This document shows positions 9,114 through 21,516 of a stretch of 64,000 bases of DNA, one piece after another (position 1 is the stretch's first letter; every line of letters begins with the position of its first letter). This DNA comes from Bromus sterilis. Taxonomy: Eukaryota; Streptophyta; Magnoliopsida; Poales; Poaceae. Position numbers and translations under genes: made by a program. Below the pieces are notes generated by a model, which saw nothing but the letters and a program-made list of their open reading frames with translations, made no database searches and had not been told where the DNA came from. The DNA lies in NCBI GenBank assembly GCA_950022295.1, contig OX465595.1:429840270-429904269 (forward strand), given 5' to 3'.

Positions 9114-12100
9114 TTATTCTTCTCCTGCCAGAGTCTGAAACTGGGCTGCAACATGTTCTTCATGACTCTTTGTATATATCATGTTTGCATTCACATTGAT
9201 TGGATCACCTGCCATATAATGTTTGAGTCTTTGTCCATTCACAACTTGAGGTTTGGTGCCTTCGAAATTATTGATCTTGATTGCACCAGACCGATATACT
9301 TCTTCGATATGAAAAGGTCCTTCCCATCTGGAAAGTAGTTTACCTGGAGAAAACCTGAAACGAGATGTAAATAACAAAACTTTATCACCAACATTAAATT
9401 CGCGTTTCAGAATTCTTTTATCGTGCCACTTCTTTACCTTTTCCTTGAACATTTTAGCGCTCTCGTAAGCTTCACTCCTCCACTCATCTAGAGAAGTCAA
9501 GTTCATGAGACACTTTTCACCAGCTAACTTTGGGTCAGCATTTAGCTCTCTGACAGCCCAGAAAGCCTTGTGCTCTAACTCTAATGGTAAATGACAAGCC
9601 TTGCCATAGACCATTTTATACGGAGACATGCCCATGGGGTTTTTGTAAGCAGTTCTATACGCCCACAAAGCATCTCCTAACTTCTTTGACCAGTCCTTTC
9701 TAGAACTTTTTACTGTCTTTTGTAAGATTAAGTTGATCTCCCTATTGGTGAGCTCAACTTGCCCACTAGTTTGAGGGTGGTACGGTGATGCAATCCTATG
9801 ATTGACATCGTACTTGGCTAGAGCTTTCCTAAAAGCTCCATGCGTGAAGTGTGACCCTCCATCTGTCATGAGGTACCTTGGTACTCCAAACCTAGGAAAA
9901 ATTACATCCTTGAGCATTTTCAAAGATGTCTTGTGATCAGCACTCTTAGTGGGGATTGCTTCAACCCACTTGGTTACATAATCAACATCAACTAAAATGT
10001 GTGTGTACTTGTGTGAAGGAGGACCCATAAAATCAAAACCCCAGCAATCGAAAGGTTCGATCACTAGTGAGTAATTCATAGGAATATCATTTCTCCTGCT
10101 AATATTACCAACTCTCTGACACTTATCACAAGATAGAATGTATCTTCGGGCGTCCTTAAAAAGAGTAGGCCAATAAAAACCTGATTGTAAAACTTTATGT
10201 GCGGTCCTTTCACCGGCATGATGTCCTCCATAGGGACTATCGTGACATTGTCGAAGAATGTCTTGCTGCTCGTGCTCCGGTATACATCTTCTCACGATCT
10301 CATCTGGACCTTCCTTGGAAAGATGTGGATCATCCCAAAAGTAGTGCCTCAAATCCGTGAAGAATTTCTTCCTCTGCTGAAATGTAAAACCTGGAGGCAA
10401 AAACTTTGCAACGATAAAATTAGCATAATCTGCAAACCAAGGGTCGGAATGAGATTGTGCTTTTACAACAGCAAGTTGTTCATCTGGGAAACTGTCGTTG
10501 AATGGAATAGGATCGCGCGGGATATCTTCCATCTTTGAAAGATTATCCGCCACCGGATTGTCTTCTCCTTTTCTATCGACAATCTGCAAATCAAATTCTT
10601 GAAGAAGGAGTACCCATCTAATGAGTCTTGGTTTGGCGTCCTTTTTCTGCATAAGATACTTAATGGCAGCATGGTCAGTATGAATAATAACTTTAGAATC
10701 AACAATATACTGCCTAAACTTATCACAAGCAAACACCACTGCCAAGAATTCCTTCTCGGTAGTAGCATAATTCTTTTGAGCACTATCAAGTGTCTTGCTG
10801 GCATAGTAGATGACATTCAACTTCTTGTCAACCCTTTGTCCTAAAACAGCTCCAACATCAAAATCACTAGCATCACACATAATTTCAAAGGGAAAATTCC
10901 AGTCAGGTGGTTGCTATAGGAGTGGTTATCAATGCTTTCTTAAGAACTTCAAAGGCTTCCTTACAATCTTCATCAAATACAAAAGGAGAATCCTTCTGGA
11001 GAAGATTGGTAAGGGGTCTCGAGGTCTTAGAAAAGTCCTTGATAAATCTTCTATAGAAACCAGCATGACCTATAAAACTACGAATACCTTTGATGTCCCT
11101 TGGATAGGGCATCCTTCAATAGCTTCAATCTTTGCCTTGTCCCCTTCAATTCCCCTTTCGGAAATCTTGTGTCCAAGAACTATCCCTTCGTTAACCATGA
11201 AATGGCACTTCTCCCAATTGAGCACCAAATTCGTTTCTTCACATCTCTGCAAAACTTTATTAAGATTGTGGAGACAGTGGTCAAAGGAGTTTCCATAGAC
11301 GGAAAATTCGTCCATGAAAACTTCTACAATCTCCTCACAGAAACCATGAAATATTGCAGACATACACCTCTGAAAAGCATCAGGTGCATTACACAAACCA
11401 AAAGGCATACGCCTATAAGCATAAGTACCGTAAGGACACGTAAAGGTGGTCTTCTCTTGATCTGCGGTGTTAACGTGAATCTGAGAGAAGCCAGAATACC
11501 CATCAAGATAGCAGAAGTGGGTGTTTTTAGACAGCCGCTCGAGCATCTGATCAATAAAGGGCAGATGATAGTGGTCCTTCCTGGTGGCCTTGTTCAACTT
11601 CCTGAAATCAATACACATTCTATATCCAATAATAGTACTCTGAGGTATTAGTTCATTTTTATCATTAGGAACAACAGTTATACCTCCTTTCTTAGGAACA
11701 CAATGAACGCGACTTACCCACTTACTATCAGCTATAGGATAGATGATACCTGCGGCTAGAAGTTTGAGAACCTCCGTCCTAACCACGTCCTTCATCTTTG
11801 GGTTCAACCGTCGTTGATGATCAACAACTGGTTTAGCATCGGGCTCGAGATTGATAGTATGTTGGCAAATGGATGGAATAATACCCTTGAGATCATCAAG
11901 AGTATAGACAATAGCACCTCGGTGTCTGCGGAGTGTCTCCAATAATCGCTCTTCTTCATACCCTAAAAGGTTAGAATTGATAATAACATGATATACTTTC
12001 TTTTCATCTAAATAAGCATACTTGAGCGTATCGGGTAGTGGTTTTAGATCAAACACCGGGTCTTCTTTTGGTTGCGAGAGGATTCCTAAAGGTTCAACCG

Positions 12101-13802
12101 GGAGGTTGTGCTTCAGGATAGGAGTTTGTGTTAAAAATATGTCTTCTAGTTCATCTCTCTCCTGCATATGTATATCATTCTCGTGGTCTTCCATAAATCG
12201 CTGCAAAGTATTATCAGGAGGAATAGCAATAGAAGCAATTTCTTCAATAATTTGGTCATTACTTGACAAGTCAGTACCACGAGGCTGCTTAGAAAACTTA
12301 GAAAAATTAAATTCATACGGCTCACAGTTGAATTCAACAGAAACTTTACCTTTCTTGCAATCTATTATAGCTCCACAAGTGCTGAGGAAGGGCCTACCAA
12401 AGATAATAGGGCAAAAACTATCTTGCATTGAACCAAGTACAAGAAAGTCAGTAGGATATTTTACCTTCCCGCAGAGTACTTCAACATCTCTCACAATCCC
12501 AACTGGAGAGATCGTTTGTTTGTTTGCAAGATGAATCGTGACATCAATGTCCTCGATCTCACAGGGCTGAATCTCGTGCATGATCTCTTGATAAAGTGTG
12601 AAGGGAATAGCGCTGACGCTAGATCCCAAATCACATAGCCCATAGTACTTATGATCTCCTATTTTGACAGATACAACTGGTGTACCTGACATTGGGCCTT
12701 TGTTCTTGGCTGTGACATTGTTAGTGGAAACAGCACAAAAACTAATAGTGGATTCTTCAATATCACCGGTTACCAGATCCTTGACCATTGCAACTTGAGG
12801 CTTCACCTTGATCATGTCCTTAGGTTCGTCAGTGGTCCTTCCGTTTTTGTTTAGAATACCTGTAACAAAAGAGTGCTCCTTTATCCTTGAGGGATAAGGA
12901 GGCTGTTCATACACAACTGTAGGTAAAACATGATCAGTAACATTAATCTCAATAGGTGACTCCTTGAAAGGTTTATGATGTTGACTCTCCTTCCTCTTAG
13001 AAGAATCAATATGAGAAGCAAAGTCCTTGCAAAAGTCAACCATTAGCTGGGAATCAAGACCAACTTTAGAGCAAAAGGTATTAAAGTAATCAGTCTTCAC
13101 ATAACTCTCAATGTAGTCATGCTCATAGTTTATAGCGGGTTCAATACCTTTATCAATTTCCCAGTCTTCAGTGTTCTTCTGGATCCTTTCTATAAGATCC
13201 CATTTTTCTTCCATACTTCTGGCCTGGAATACCCCGCTAGAGGAGGCATCCAACATCTCCCTGTCCTGACGAGAAACCCTGGCATAAAAATTTGTAAGTA
13301 TAATTTCCTTGGGGAGCTCATGGTTTGGGCATTTGAGCATCAGGGACTTAAGTCTCCCCCAAGCTTGAGCGATGCTCTCTCCATCACGAGAACAAAAGTT
13401 GTAGATGTAGTTCCTGTCTTGGTGAATTTCACGAAGAGGATAAAACTTTGCATAAAAGAGAGACATAAGCTCTGGCCATTCAAGCAGACCAGAGTTATCG
13501 AGTAGCTTATACCAATCTGATGCTTTATCTTTGAGTGATACGGAGAATAGTTTCTTCATGACGAACTCCATCGTTACACCTGCAAGCTTAAATAAAGAAC
13601 ATAATTGTGATAAATATAGCAGGTGTTCTCCCGGATGTCCTTCTCCTGTATAAAGATTAGCCAAGACATAATCAATAATACCAGATGGTATATTATAGGG
13701 CACAATTTCAGTAGGGGTAGGAGTGACCACCACAGTCGTGGGGCGGATCCTTGCCAGCAACGAACCAACAGTAGAAGAGTCCATAAGGACTGAAGGTAAC
13801 AA
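9114..13802 (-). pseudogene. gag-pol: gag-pol of element B (gag, protease, RT, RNase H, integrase), frameshifted
   Basis: The N-terminal frame (13802-11070) holds the gag domain (residues about 20-200), the aspartic protease (CDLGSSVSAIP) and most of the RT (FRKLNKATRKDHYHLPF, YLDGYSGFSQI). The rest is in other frames: 11112-10903 carries the RT end and 10880-9114 carries RNase H (MCDASDFDVGAVLG) and integrase. The integrase has its zinc finger (HHAGERTAHK to CDKCQ) and the D, D, E residues (FDFMGP, TDGGSHF, QVELTNRE). Frameshifts near 11112 and 10905 break the polyprotein. The RT site reads FMDEF, where the family norm is two aspartates; the Glu codon is at 11307-11309. Both defects predict an inactive element, though many domains are readable. 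The lineage is Athila by gag and RT motifs. Confidence 0.9.
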
Positions 13803-13852
13803 CAGAAAATAAAAGTTTCCTTACCGACTTCACTTACCAGTAGCGCTACACT

Positions 13853-13869
13853 CCCTGGCAACGGCGCCA
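13853..13869 (-). promoter_or_regulatory. Primer binding site, tRNA-Asp type (element B)
   Basis: Minus-strand TGGCGCCGTTGCCAGGG lies eleven bases from the LTR end at 13881. It differs by one base from the perfect tRNA-Asp match in A, C and E (GCCAGGG against GCCGGGG). Confidence 0.85.
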
Positions 13870-13880
13870 GAAAAGCTCGT

Positions 13881-15463
13881 TGATGGCGGAGAAGTTAATA
13901 GGTTTAGTTGGGTTGCCTCCCCCGTTAACCGCGCCAATAAACGATTCTTGATAACCCACAAGTCTAGGGGATCAATTGTAGCTTCTCAATAAATAAGGAT
14001 GTCGATCCCACGAGCAGCAGAAGGTGCTGATAAGTGACACTGGATAAGGAAAGACTGCACACACTCAAAGGTAAATATTTAGGGGTTTTTGGTTTAAGCA
14101 ACAGAAAAGTAAAAGACAAGCAAAGTAAGAAGGATAATTGAGGAGTAGAAAGTGGCCCAATCCTTTCACAAGGATAAGCCTAGGAACTAAACTTATAAAA
14201 GCTAAAGCGTTCTCGAGAACACACGGGAGAGATAGCCAAGTTACTTTCACCATACTTCGCCAAGTAATATGTATTGTGTTGATACGTGTTGGTGGGTGGA
14301 ACAATGCTAGTACACCTTCTAGACTAAGATAAGTGTACTCTTATGATTACACACCTTGCAAGCATTCGCAAATACAAGGTAGTAATTAAGGCATACGCCT
14401 AACCACAACATTACGATCAAGGATCCATAAATCCCTTGTGCAAAAGTGTGCGAACTGGGGTTCAGGTTTCTGTCACTCCGTCAACCCACCATAAGCATCC
14501 TTTGTGCACAATGTATTCCTCTAGGCCCATGAAAGGTGAAGTGTTAAGTGTTCGACTCACATAACACCACTAGAGAAATAAAAACACAACTTAAGTATCA
14601 AACAACACATAACACTTCAACATCATATGACTACTAACAACTAGACTTCTCCCATGTTCTCAAGGACTAGAGTAACTACTCACAAGACATAAAAGAGATC
14701 ATGATCAGAGGTGATAGATGGGTGGCAAACAATCTGGACACAATGATATTTCTCCAACAAAACTCAATAGCATTCACCACAAAGTAGTAATCAACACCAA
14801 CGGAGTAGAGAGGATAGATAGTACGGATTACAACACAAGTTGCAATTGTGAGATGAGATGGGATGGAGATGGAGATGGTGCTGATGTTTGGGATGATGTT
14901 GATGATGATCTCGATGATGCCCGTGATGATGATGATGATGATGATGGCAACGGTCTCCCCTTCCGGGAGGTGATCTCCCCGGCGGAATCTGCCCACCGGA
15001 GATGGATTTTCTCCTCTGTAGGTTTCTGCCCCGTGGAGGCGGCGAAACACGGAAACTCTTCTGTATCTAGGGTTTTCACCCCAGGGGAGTCTTATAGGCG
15101 AGAGGGGGCACCGAGGGGGGCCACCAGGCATCCAGGAGGGTGCCTGGCGTGGCCAGGAGGGGGGGCCGCGCCAGGCACCCTTCTGGCTTCCTGGTGGGTC
15201 CCCTCACCTCCATCCTCGGTGATCCCCAGTCAATCTTCATAAAAATGCTCCCCGTAAATTTTCATCGCATTTGGACTTGATCTGATTCAGCAACTTGGTG
15301 TCCACTTTTCACCGCTGAATTCTCGTTCTGCTGCTTCGGCACCGGAAAGTTGTAAACTGTGTAAAACAAACCAAAACAACATAAGAACAATACTTTAAAG
15401 TGGAATATATCAATGAATAGGATGAAATTACAATATAAAAAGTGATGCATTTTGGACGTATCA
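13881..15463 (-). repeat. 5' LTR of element B
   Basis: A 1583-bp LTR from TGATGGCGG (plus-strand left edge) to GGACGTATCA at 15463; on the minus strand it begins TGATACGTCC and ends CCATCA. It contains TATAAG (15091-15096, minus), a GC-rich block (about 15100-15190) and a GAT-repeat stretch (about 14880-14950). CCAGC (15464-15468) is the right flank and the expected target-site copy; the left copy is outside the window. Confidence 0.9.
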
Positions 15464-15685
15464 CCAGCTCCCCCTTTTTTGCTTTCTCAACTTGTTCCCC
15501 AAAAGACATTGATTCTTGGCTAGCATTGTAATCCACAACCTCATTGTAGTTGTTCACACCCTCTCCTTCAACCAATTCTTCTCCCAGCAGATCTTCATCT
15601 TCCTCTTCCTCCAGATTCTCCCCACCTTCCTTGTTTTCCTCAACTTCCTCATTTCCTTTTTATACATCTTCAACCATCTGTGCAA
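15464..15685 (-). mobile_element. LINE 5'-end fragment, second copy
   Basis: This matches 56812-57034 of the large LINE, including the coding run EVVDYNASQES in the same minus-strand frame. It meets the same flank (TTGGTTACACTG at 15686) as the other copy, so it was duplicated with its neighbourhood rather than inserted independently. Its left side is cut by insertion of element B. Confidence 0.85.
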
Positions 15686-15697
15686 TTGGTTACACTG

Positions 15698-16229
15698 TAT
15701 TATACCACACTATATCAAATTTCACCGACTTCCGTCAAATTCTAGAAGATTATCTAAAACTATGTAGAACAAGTCCGACTAACAACACACTTCTCAATCA
15801 CGTGCAATTGTTAGACCATGAAGAGCACATTCGCACATGTCTAGGATGTGTTTGCTTGGAGAGAATGGAATGGCGATTACATATCATTGTTTGGTTGGAG
15901 AGAATGAGATGTTGTGCACTCAATCAATTGTTCTAGAATTCTCCTGGCCACTCCTTCATTGCCATCAGATGCTTTCCTGTGTGTGCGCAGTCGGTGCAGC
16001 GTCGAAGCGACGCGTCTGTTTCTTCTTAACTCTGCGTCGATCGATCACACGGTAAGCAAGCAACTTTTTCTCGTTCCAAACCAGCCAAATCCACCAGCGG
16101 CCGTAGTCTGTAGCGTAGCGACCAACTACTTATGTACTACACGCACAGGGCAACCCACTTAATTTGATCGATTACTTATGTATCGTTCATAGCACCACGT
16201 TGTGAAAAACCCTCCACCCTCGCCCAGCA
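15698..16229 (+). other. Flank and upstream region of a plantacyanin fragment
   Basis: This is single-copy-like sequence shared with 22830-23299 and 57047-57558. It holds no gene. It runs into the conserved leader CACCCTCGCCCAGCA just before a plantacyanin start codon, so it is the former promoter and 5' untranslated region of that gene. Confidence 0.6.
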
Positions 16230-16262
16230 ATGGCTTCTCGTGAGGGCAACTTCAGCATGAGG
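16230..16262 (+). pseudogene. Plantacyanin 5' stub (fragment)
   Basis: Only the start survives: ATGGCTTCTCGTGAGGGCAA, encoding the MASRE start shared by the other copies, then a jump into unrelated repeat sequence (AGGTCCTCC). The stub and its join are the same at 57559, so the truncation predates the duplication. Confidence 0.7.
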
Positions 16263-16794
16263 TCCTCCTTTCAAAGGAATCGAGGAATGCTTAAGTTTTT
16301 GGAAATCTGATTACACTAGTCCAGTCACCAGTAGAAATATGTGTTCGAATTTTGATGTATGGACGAATATTGTGTTTAACGTTCCGAACGATAAGGTAGC
16401 CATCCTCTCTCGGCGAGACTACCTATCTCATGCAATTAACAAAAATAACGAGAAGATGTAGACTTTGTTTCAAACCGCATACAAAATATCCTATTGGGGT
16501 ATATTGTTTCCAATCCATTTGAATTGAATACTCGATGCCTAATTAATATTACATTTATATAAAAATATACCTTTTAGAAAAGTATTTACAAATAAATAAA
16601 CATGTTAGACTTTACTTGAAATTGCATACAAATTGTCTATGAGGGGAAATGTGTGATTTCCAATTGTTGTGAACAAAGCAGTCAATGCCATGTATGGTTT
16701 CGAGAAATGATTCCAGCACCTGAAAAGACACATATGACATCTTCCTCGATCGTTCCAAAGAAATGAAGATTTGGTTCCTCCTGAGGCATCACGC

Positions 16795-18212
16795 TGATAC
16801 GTCCAAAATGCATCACTATTTTATATTGTAATTTAACCCTATGCATCGATATTTTCCACTTTAAAGTATTGTTCTTATGTTTTTTTGGCTTGTTTTACAC
16901 AGTTTGCAACTTTCCGGTGCCGAAGCAGCAGAAGCAGAATTCAGCGGTGAAAAGTGGACATCAAGTTGCTGAATCAGATTAACTCCAAATTTGATGAAAT
17001 TTGACGTGGATCATTATTTTGGAGATTCACTGGAGGAGGAGTTTCGGAGTTTCGCCGCCGCCTCGTGGCGGAAACCTACAGAGAATAAAAATCATCTCCA
17101 GCGGGCAGATTCCGCCGGGGAGATCACCTCCCGGAAGGGGAGATCATCGCCATCGTCATCATCATCGTTGCGGGCATCATCGAGATCATTATCAACATCA
17201 TCCCCAACATCAGCACCATCTCCATCTCCATCCCATCTCATCTCACAATTGCAACTTGTGTTGTAATCCGTACTATCTATCATCTCTACTCTGTTGGCGT
17301 TGATTACTATTTTGTGGTGAATGCCATTGAGTTTTGTTGGAGAAATAACATTGTGTCCAGATTGTTTTCCACCCATCTATCACCTCTGATCATGATCTCT
17401 TTTATGTCTTGTGAGTAGTTACTTTAGTTCTTAAGGACATGAAAGAATTCTAGTTGTTAGTAGTCATATGAGGTTGAAGTATTATGTATTTTTTGATACT
17501 TAAGTTGTGTTGTTATTTCACTAGTGGTGTTATGTGAGTCGAACACTTAACACTTCACCTTTCATGGGCCTAGAGGAATACATTGTGCACAAAGGATGCT
17601 TATGGTGGGTTGCCGGAGTGACAGAAACCTGAACCCCAGTTCACACACTTTTACACAAGGGAGTTATGGATCCTCGATCGTAATGCTGTGGTTAGGCTTA
17701 TGCCTTAATTACTCTTATGATTACACACCTTGCAAGGTGTGTAATCATAAGAGTACACTTATCTTAGTCTAGAAGGTGTACTAGCATTGATCCACCCACC
17801 GACACTTATCGACACAATACACACTACTTGGCTGAATATGGTGAAAGTAACTTGGCTACATCTCCCGTATGTCCTCGAGAACACTTTAGCCTTTATAAGT
17901 TCAGTTCCTAGGCTTATCCTTGTGAAAGGATTGAGCCACTTGCTACTCTTTAGTTACCCTGTTTACTTTGCTTGTCTTTTACCTTTCTGTTGCTTAAACC
18001 AAAAATCCCTAAATATTTATCTTTTAGTGTTTGTAGACCTTTCCTTATCCAGGGTCACTTGTCAATAACTTTTGCTCCTCGTTGGGATCGACATCCTTAT
18101 TTATCGAAAAACTACAATTGACCCCCTAGACTTGTGGGTCATCAAGAATCGTTTATTGACGCGGTTGACAGGAAAGACAACTCAACTAAACCTATCAACT
18201 TCACCGCCATCA
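16795..18212 (+). mobile_element. Solo LTR of the element B family
   Basis: A 1418-bp LTR starting TGATACGTCCAAAATG and ending CCGCCATCA, with no internal region. Flanks are CACGC (16790-16794) and CAAGC (18213-18217), one mismatch apart. The paralogous site at about 58136 reads CACGG with no LTR. It arose by insertion and LTR-LTR recombination after the neighbourhood was duplicated. It carries the 46-bp palindrome at 17710. Confidence 0.85.
17710..17755. repeat. Perfect 46-bp palindrome inside the solo LTR
   Basis: The arms 17710-17732 and 17733-17755 are exact reverse complements with no spacer, centred on CCTTGCAAGG. The related LTRs of B carry only one arm (ending ACACACCTTGCAAG) followed by different sequence, so the second arm replaced about 30 bp of original LTR. 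Confidence 0.9.
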
Positions 18213-18678
18213 CAAGCCGTCCTCCCTCTTCCAAGACCTTTGGAACAAATCTGCACCATCAAGCCTCATTGAACCCATTAGGCGTTAGGTCCTCCTTCTA
18301 TACTTTGGAAGATTTAGGACTCTACAGACGCTTAAGTTTTGAAAACTCCAAATCAATTTTTTTTCTGATGTATTCCTTTCTATACTTGGGAAGATTTAAC
18401 ACTCGCTAGTTCTGTCACCATTAGAAATATTTGTTCGAACTTTGATTTAATTGAGGATGCATCAGTTTAAAGAACTGAACTATAAGGCTGCCTCCCAATC
18501 CTTATGAGACTACATCTCTCTTCACACATTAGTTAAACTATAGGAAAAACAAAAAGATGTAGGCTTTATTTCAAATTGCACATAAATAGCCTATTTTGGA
18601 GAAAAAAAATGGTTTCCAATCCTTGTGAAGATCCGGTGTCTTATTTATGTCATTTTCATACACATATTTAATTTTTTA
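18213..18678 (+). other. Duplicated flank without a gene
   Basis: Continues the host sequence interrupted by the solo LTR and matches 58139-58600. It contains AT-rich, degenerate repeat sequence with motifs such as GGAAGATTTA recurring. No coding region is supported. Confidence 0.6.
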
Positions 18679-19197
18679 GCAAGTATTTTATCTCTGCAAA
18701 TTCAACACCTGTAGCCTTATTTATGGTCTCCATACATGGTTTCCGGACCTCCAAAGACACCGGTCACCTCTTCCTCACTATCCGATAACAATTTAGATTT
18801 CACTCCCGATGCCTTATATATTGATGTTATTTTGTAAATTTATATTTATATTTTAGCAATTATTTTATCTCTGTGAATTGAACACCCAACACCTTTTGAG
18901 TTTCCAAAAATGAATTTTGAACCTCCAAAGACATCGATCACCTCTTCCTGACTGTCCGAAAGCAATACTGATTTAACACCATATGCCTTATTTACCTTAT
19001 TTTAAAATTTATATTTACCTTTTAGCAAGTATTTTTATCTCTACGAATAGAATAACTTGAGCCGTATTTATGCTTTTCAATAATGGTTTCAGGACCTCCA
19101 CAGACACCAATCACATATACCTGACTATCCGAAAGCAATGCGGATTTGACATATGATGCCTTATTTATCTAATTAAAAATTTAAATTTTACTATTTA
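18679..19197 (+). repeat. Tandem repeat, three units of about 169-177 bp
   Basis: Units start at 18679, 18856 and 19025; a partial fourth starts at 19198 (each GCAAGTATTTTATC or GCAATTATTTTATC). Each unit contains GGACCTCCA or a variant, then CTGTCCGAAAGCAAT-like sequence. The inverted copy is at 27204-27716; single or partial units are at 23700-23890 and 58606-58760. Confidence 0.8.
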
Positions 19198-20087
19198 GCA
19201 AGTATTTTATCCTTGTGAGTCCTTTTTTACCAAGTTTTTCTTTTCCTTGTGACCCTTTGACATTTTTACGGTAATTTTTTTTTATTTTTACCAATTTTGT
19301 TTTGACTGGTCACAATGGGAGAGCTTTCCCACCTAAAGTCCCATGTGATTGTCTAGCAAAGTGAACGTTCCCTCCAGAAAAAATAAATGAATGCGAAGTT
19401 TCCAATTCTCCCAAATACATTTCTAAAGCATACTCCTACGTACTATAAATGGAAAAAGAAAATGAACTTCTACTGTAAATCTTTCCTACTTATAAAGATT
19501 AGAGTTGGTGGTGAGTTCACATGTGGAATCGTACAAATAAATAAATGTGCTTCTACCCACATATGAAACTAGCAACCTTCAATAAATAAATGTTATTTTT
19601 ACTTTGTGTGAAACCAATACGAAATAAAAAAATACACTGCTATCCTATTATGAGAATAACACTTTCATAAATACACAATTTATTTGAATAGTACACGAAC
19701 CTAACTCATGATCATGGTTCTGATTTTTATTTCTCTTCCCAATCAGTCTTCTAGCTCTATCATATCAAAAGTTAGCAAACAAAGTGCAATTTTACCATCT
19801 TGTGCATCATCTTATTCATGTCCATTCTTGTATGCTTTAAAATTTAAAATGTTATCCCACTATAAATATTGCAAAGGACCTACTATGGTCTTTTCAGATT
19901 TTTCATCGACTATAGCATGATCTTATGTTATATTTTTGCTCTCTTTTTAACCGCGAACCATGAAACAGTTGCAAGGCATCATCATTTTTCGACAATGTAA
20001 AGTATTTCTTGTTTTTTTCTATAGCTTCACAGCAACGCATGGGCATTGTGCTAGTCTAGAGAAAAACTCCGGTCGACCGACAATGGA
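19198..20087 (+). other. AT-rich flank, matches 58750-60400
   Basis: No gene is supported. It matches the other direct copy and, inverted, about 26760-27200. At about 19618-19640 it has the uninterrupted target (CCAATACGAAATAAA) that is occupied by a 720-bp element at 59208. Confidence 0.65.
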
Positions 20088-20489
20088 TCAGTTGATGTTC
20101 ACGGCGAGCCTCATGTCTTACTGGCAGTGGCCCTTGTCGGCGCCGGTGGTGAACGTCGTCGCGTTAGCCGGCACGGTGCACGCCGGCCGCGAAGCTCTAG
20201 GCGTCCTTGCTCTTCCTCCCACGACGAGTAGAGAAACTCTGCACTCACGCGCATGCAAAAACTCCTTAATCAGCTCACCGCCCATAGCGCATGCTTGCAT
20301 GCATGCACTGGAATCTGCCATGTCGTCGCCGATTCTGAACTTCTTGAGGCGCGGTAGCGACCCCGATGTCCCACCAGAGGCCGGAACCGTCGCCGACCGT
20401 GTACGACCCCGCGGAGGCCGTCGCCGGCAGCCCAACGCCACGACGGCCATGACCACGGCGTCGAGTCTAACGACCTTACGAGAAGCCAT
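20088..20489 (-). pseudogene. Plantacyanin pseudogene, copy 1
   Basis: Plantacyanins are small secreted blue copper proteins. ATG 20489 starts MASRKVVRLDAVVMAVVAL, a signal-peptide start, but the frame then shifts (CRRRPPRG). The former second exon is readable as AACTVPANATTFTTGADKGHCQ in shifted frames and ends in a premature TAA right after GHCQ. The segment that normally lies between TTG and GHC, which holds the copper-ligand Cys, is absent, as in copies 4 and 5. The intron-like part is rich in GCATGC. Not functional. Confidence 0.8.
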
Positions 20490-21197
20490 TGCCGGGCGAG
20501 GCTGGAGGGGTTTTCACGCTGTGCTGCTTCGAAAGACGGTCGTCAGGGATTGCCTTGTGCGTGTACTAGTACACAAGTAGTCGTCGCTTGCTTACATCCT
20601 ACGGTCACTGGTGGTTTGGAACAGGACAAATCTGCTCGCTGTGATCCATGCCAAATTAAAGAACAAGCATCCGGTGGCAATTAGTTCACGAGTAATAACT
20701 GATCAAGATTTCCAAATTTATAACTTATCACAAGGTCAGAACTAGCATTTATAGAGTACAATGTATTCTCAAGATTTTCAGCATCAACATCCGCTGTAAA
20801 GTTCCTTTTTAATCTTGACCAAGGTAACTAAAGTACTTCTAAAGTGTGATCATGCTTAATTGTCATTAGCATCTAATCAATCAAAAAATGGGGAGAAATT
20901 GTAAAACTTCATCATGTAAAATGCTAGTCACACAAATGCAATCTTTTCACTAATTTACATACATTTGGTAATGAATTAAAAAGACAATACATATGTAGTA
21001 GTATCGAGTTCACATAAAATTTCGCAGTCTATACATTGTGCGTCAAGGATACGTGTGGCCAAGTTATTTCTAGGGTGCGCAAGCACGCCTCAAGCAAGTT
21101 AATCCGAGGGTGCGCAAGCGCGCTGTGCAACCACCAGATAAATTTGAATGTAACATAAGAGAGTGTATCCATAATCAAATTGCAAGTATTTCAGAAC
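20490..21197 (-). other. Former spacer between plantacyanin and B3 copies
   Basis: No gene. It matches about 60831-61540 and the 3' flank of the intact B3 gene (25640-26330, inverted). It ends at a deletion join: GCAAGTATTTCAGAA (about 21181-21195) is followed directly by B3 coding sequence, whereas the 61.5-kb copy has about 800 more bases there. Confidence 0.65.
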
Positions 21198-21516
21198 CGG
21201 CGCGGAGTTGTTGTTGCTGCCGACCGGGGACGTACACCACCTCGGACGACGTACACCACCTCGGACGACAGATCCGCCGCCATCTGGTCCGGGGACACGC
21301 CTCTCCGCGCCCCGTCCCCGACGCCCTCCACCAGGACCTCCGACCGGGCGAAGCGCTCCATGTCGAGGCCGCGCCCGCATCACTCCCCGGCGGGGCAAGC
21401 TGGAGGTCGAGACGGGCAGCATGGTGCGCCGGGCGAAGCTAGAGGCCGAGCGACGGGCCGAGGCGGAGGGCAAGGTCGAGGTCGAGGTTCGCCGCCGATG
21501 GAGTCGCGTTCGCCAT
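21198..21516 (-). pseudogene. B3-like gene remnant, N-terminal part only
   Basis: ATG 21516 (MANATPSAAN start, as at 62685) opens the copy. The first 100 or so codons are recognisable on the minus strand but shifted between frames, and a 19-bp unit (GTACACCACCTCGGACGAC) is tandemly duplicated at about 21231-21268. The B3 domain is completely deleted. The promoter with TATAAAA (21637-21643, minus) is still present. Confidence 0.8.

Larger units (their letters stand above)
5295..15463 (-). mobile_element. Element B: Athila-lineage Ty3/gypsy retrotransposon
   Basis: The minus-strand order is 5' LTR (15463-13881), tRNA-Asp primer site, gag-protease-RT-RNaseH-integrase, an extra ORF at 8789-8283, a long 3' noncoding region, a purine-rich tract and the 3' LTR (6667 to the window-side truncation at 5295). 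The RT and gag motifs match the Athila lineage, to which Triticeae families such as Sabrina and WHAM belong. Element A interrupts its 3' LTR. B itself is inserted in the LINE fragment at 15464. The two LTRs differ at many positions, so B is not recent. Confidence 0.9.

Noticed and set aside
18679..19197. CRISPR-like array or centromeric satellite
   Set aside because: Units are adjacent with no spacers and only three in number; no sign of a long satellite array.
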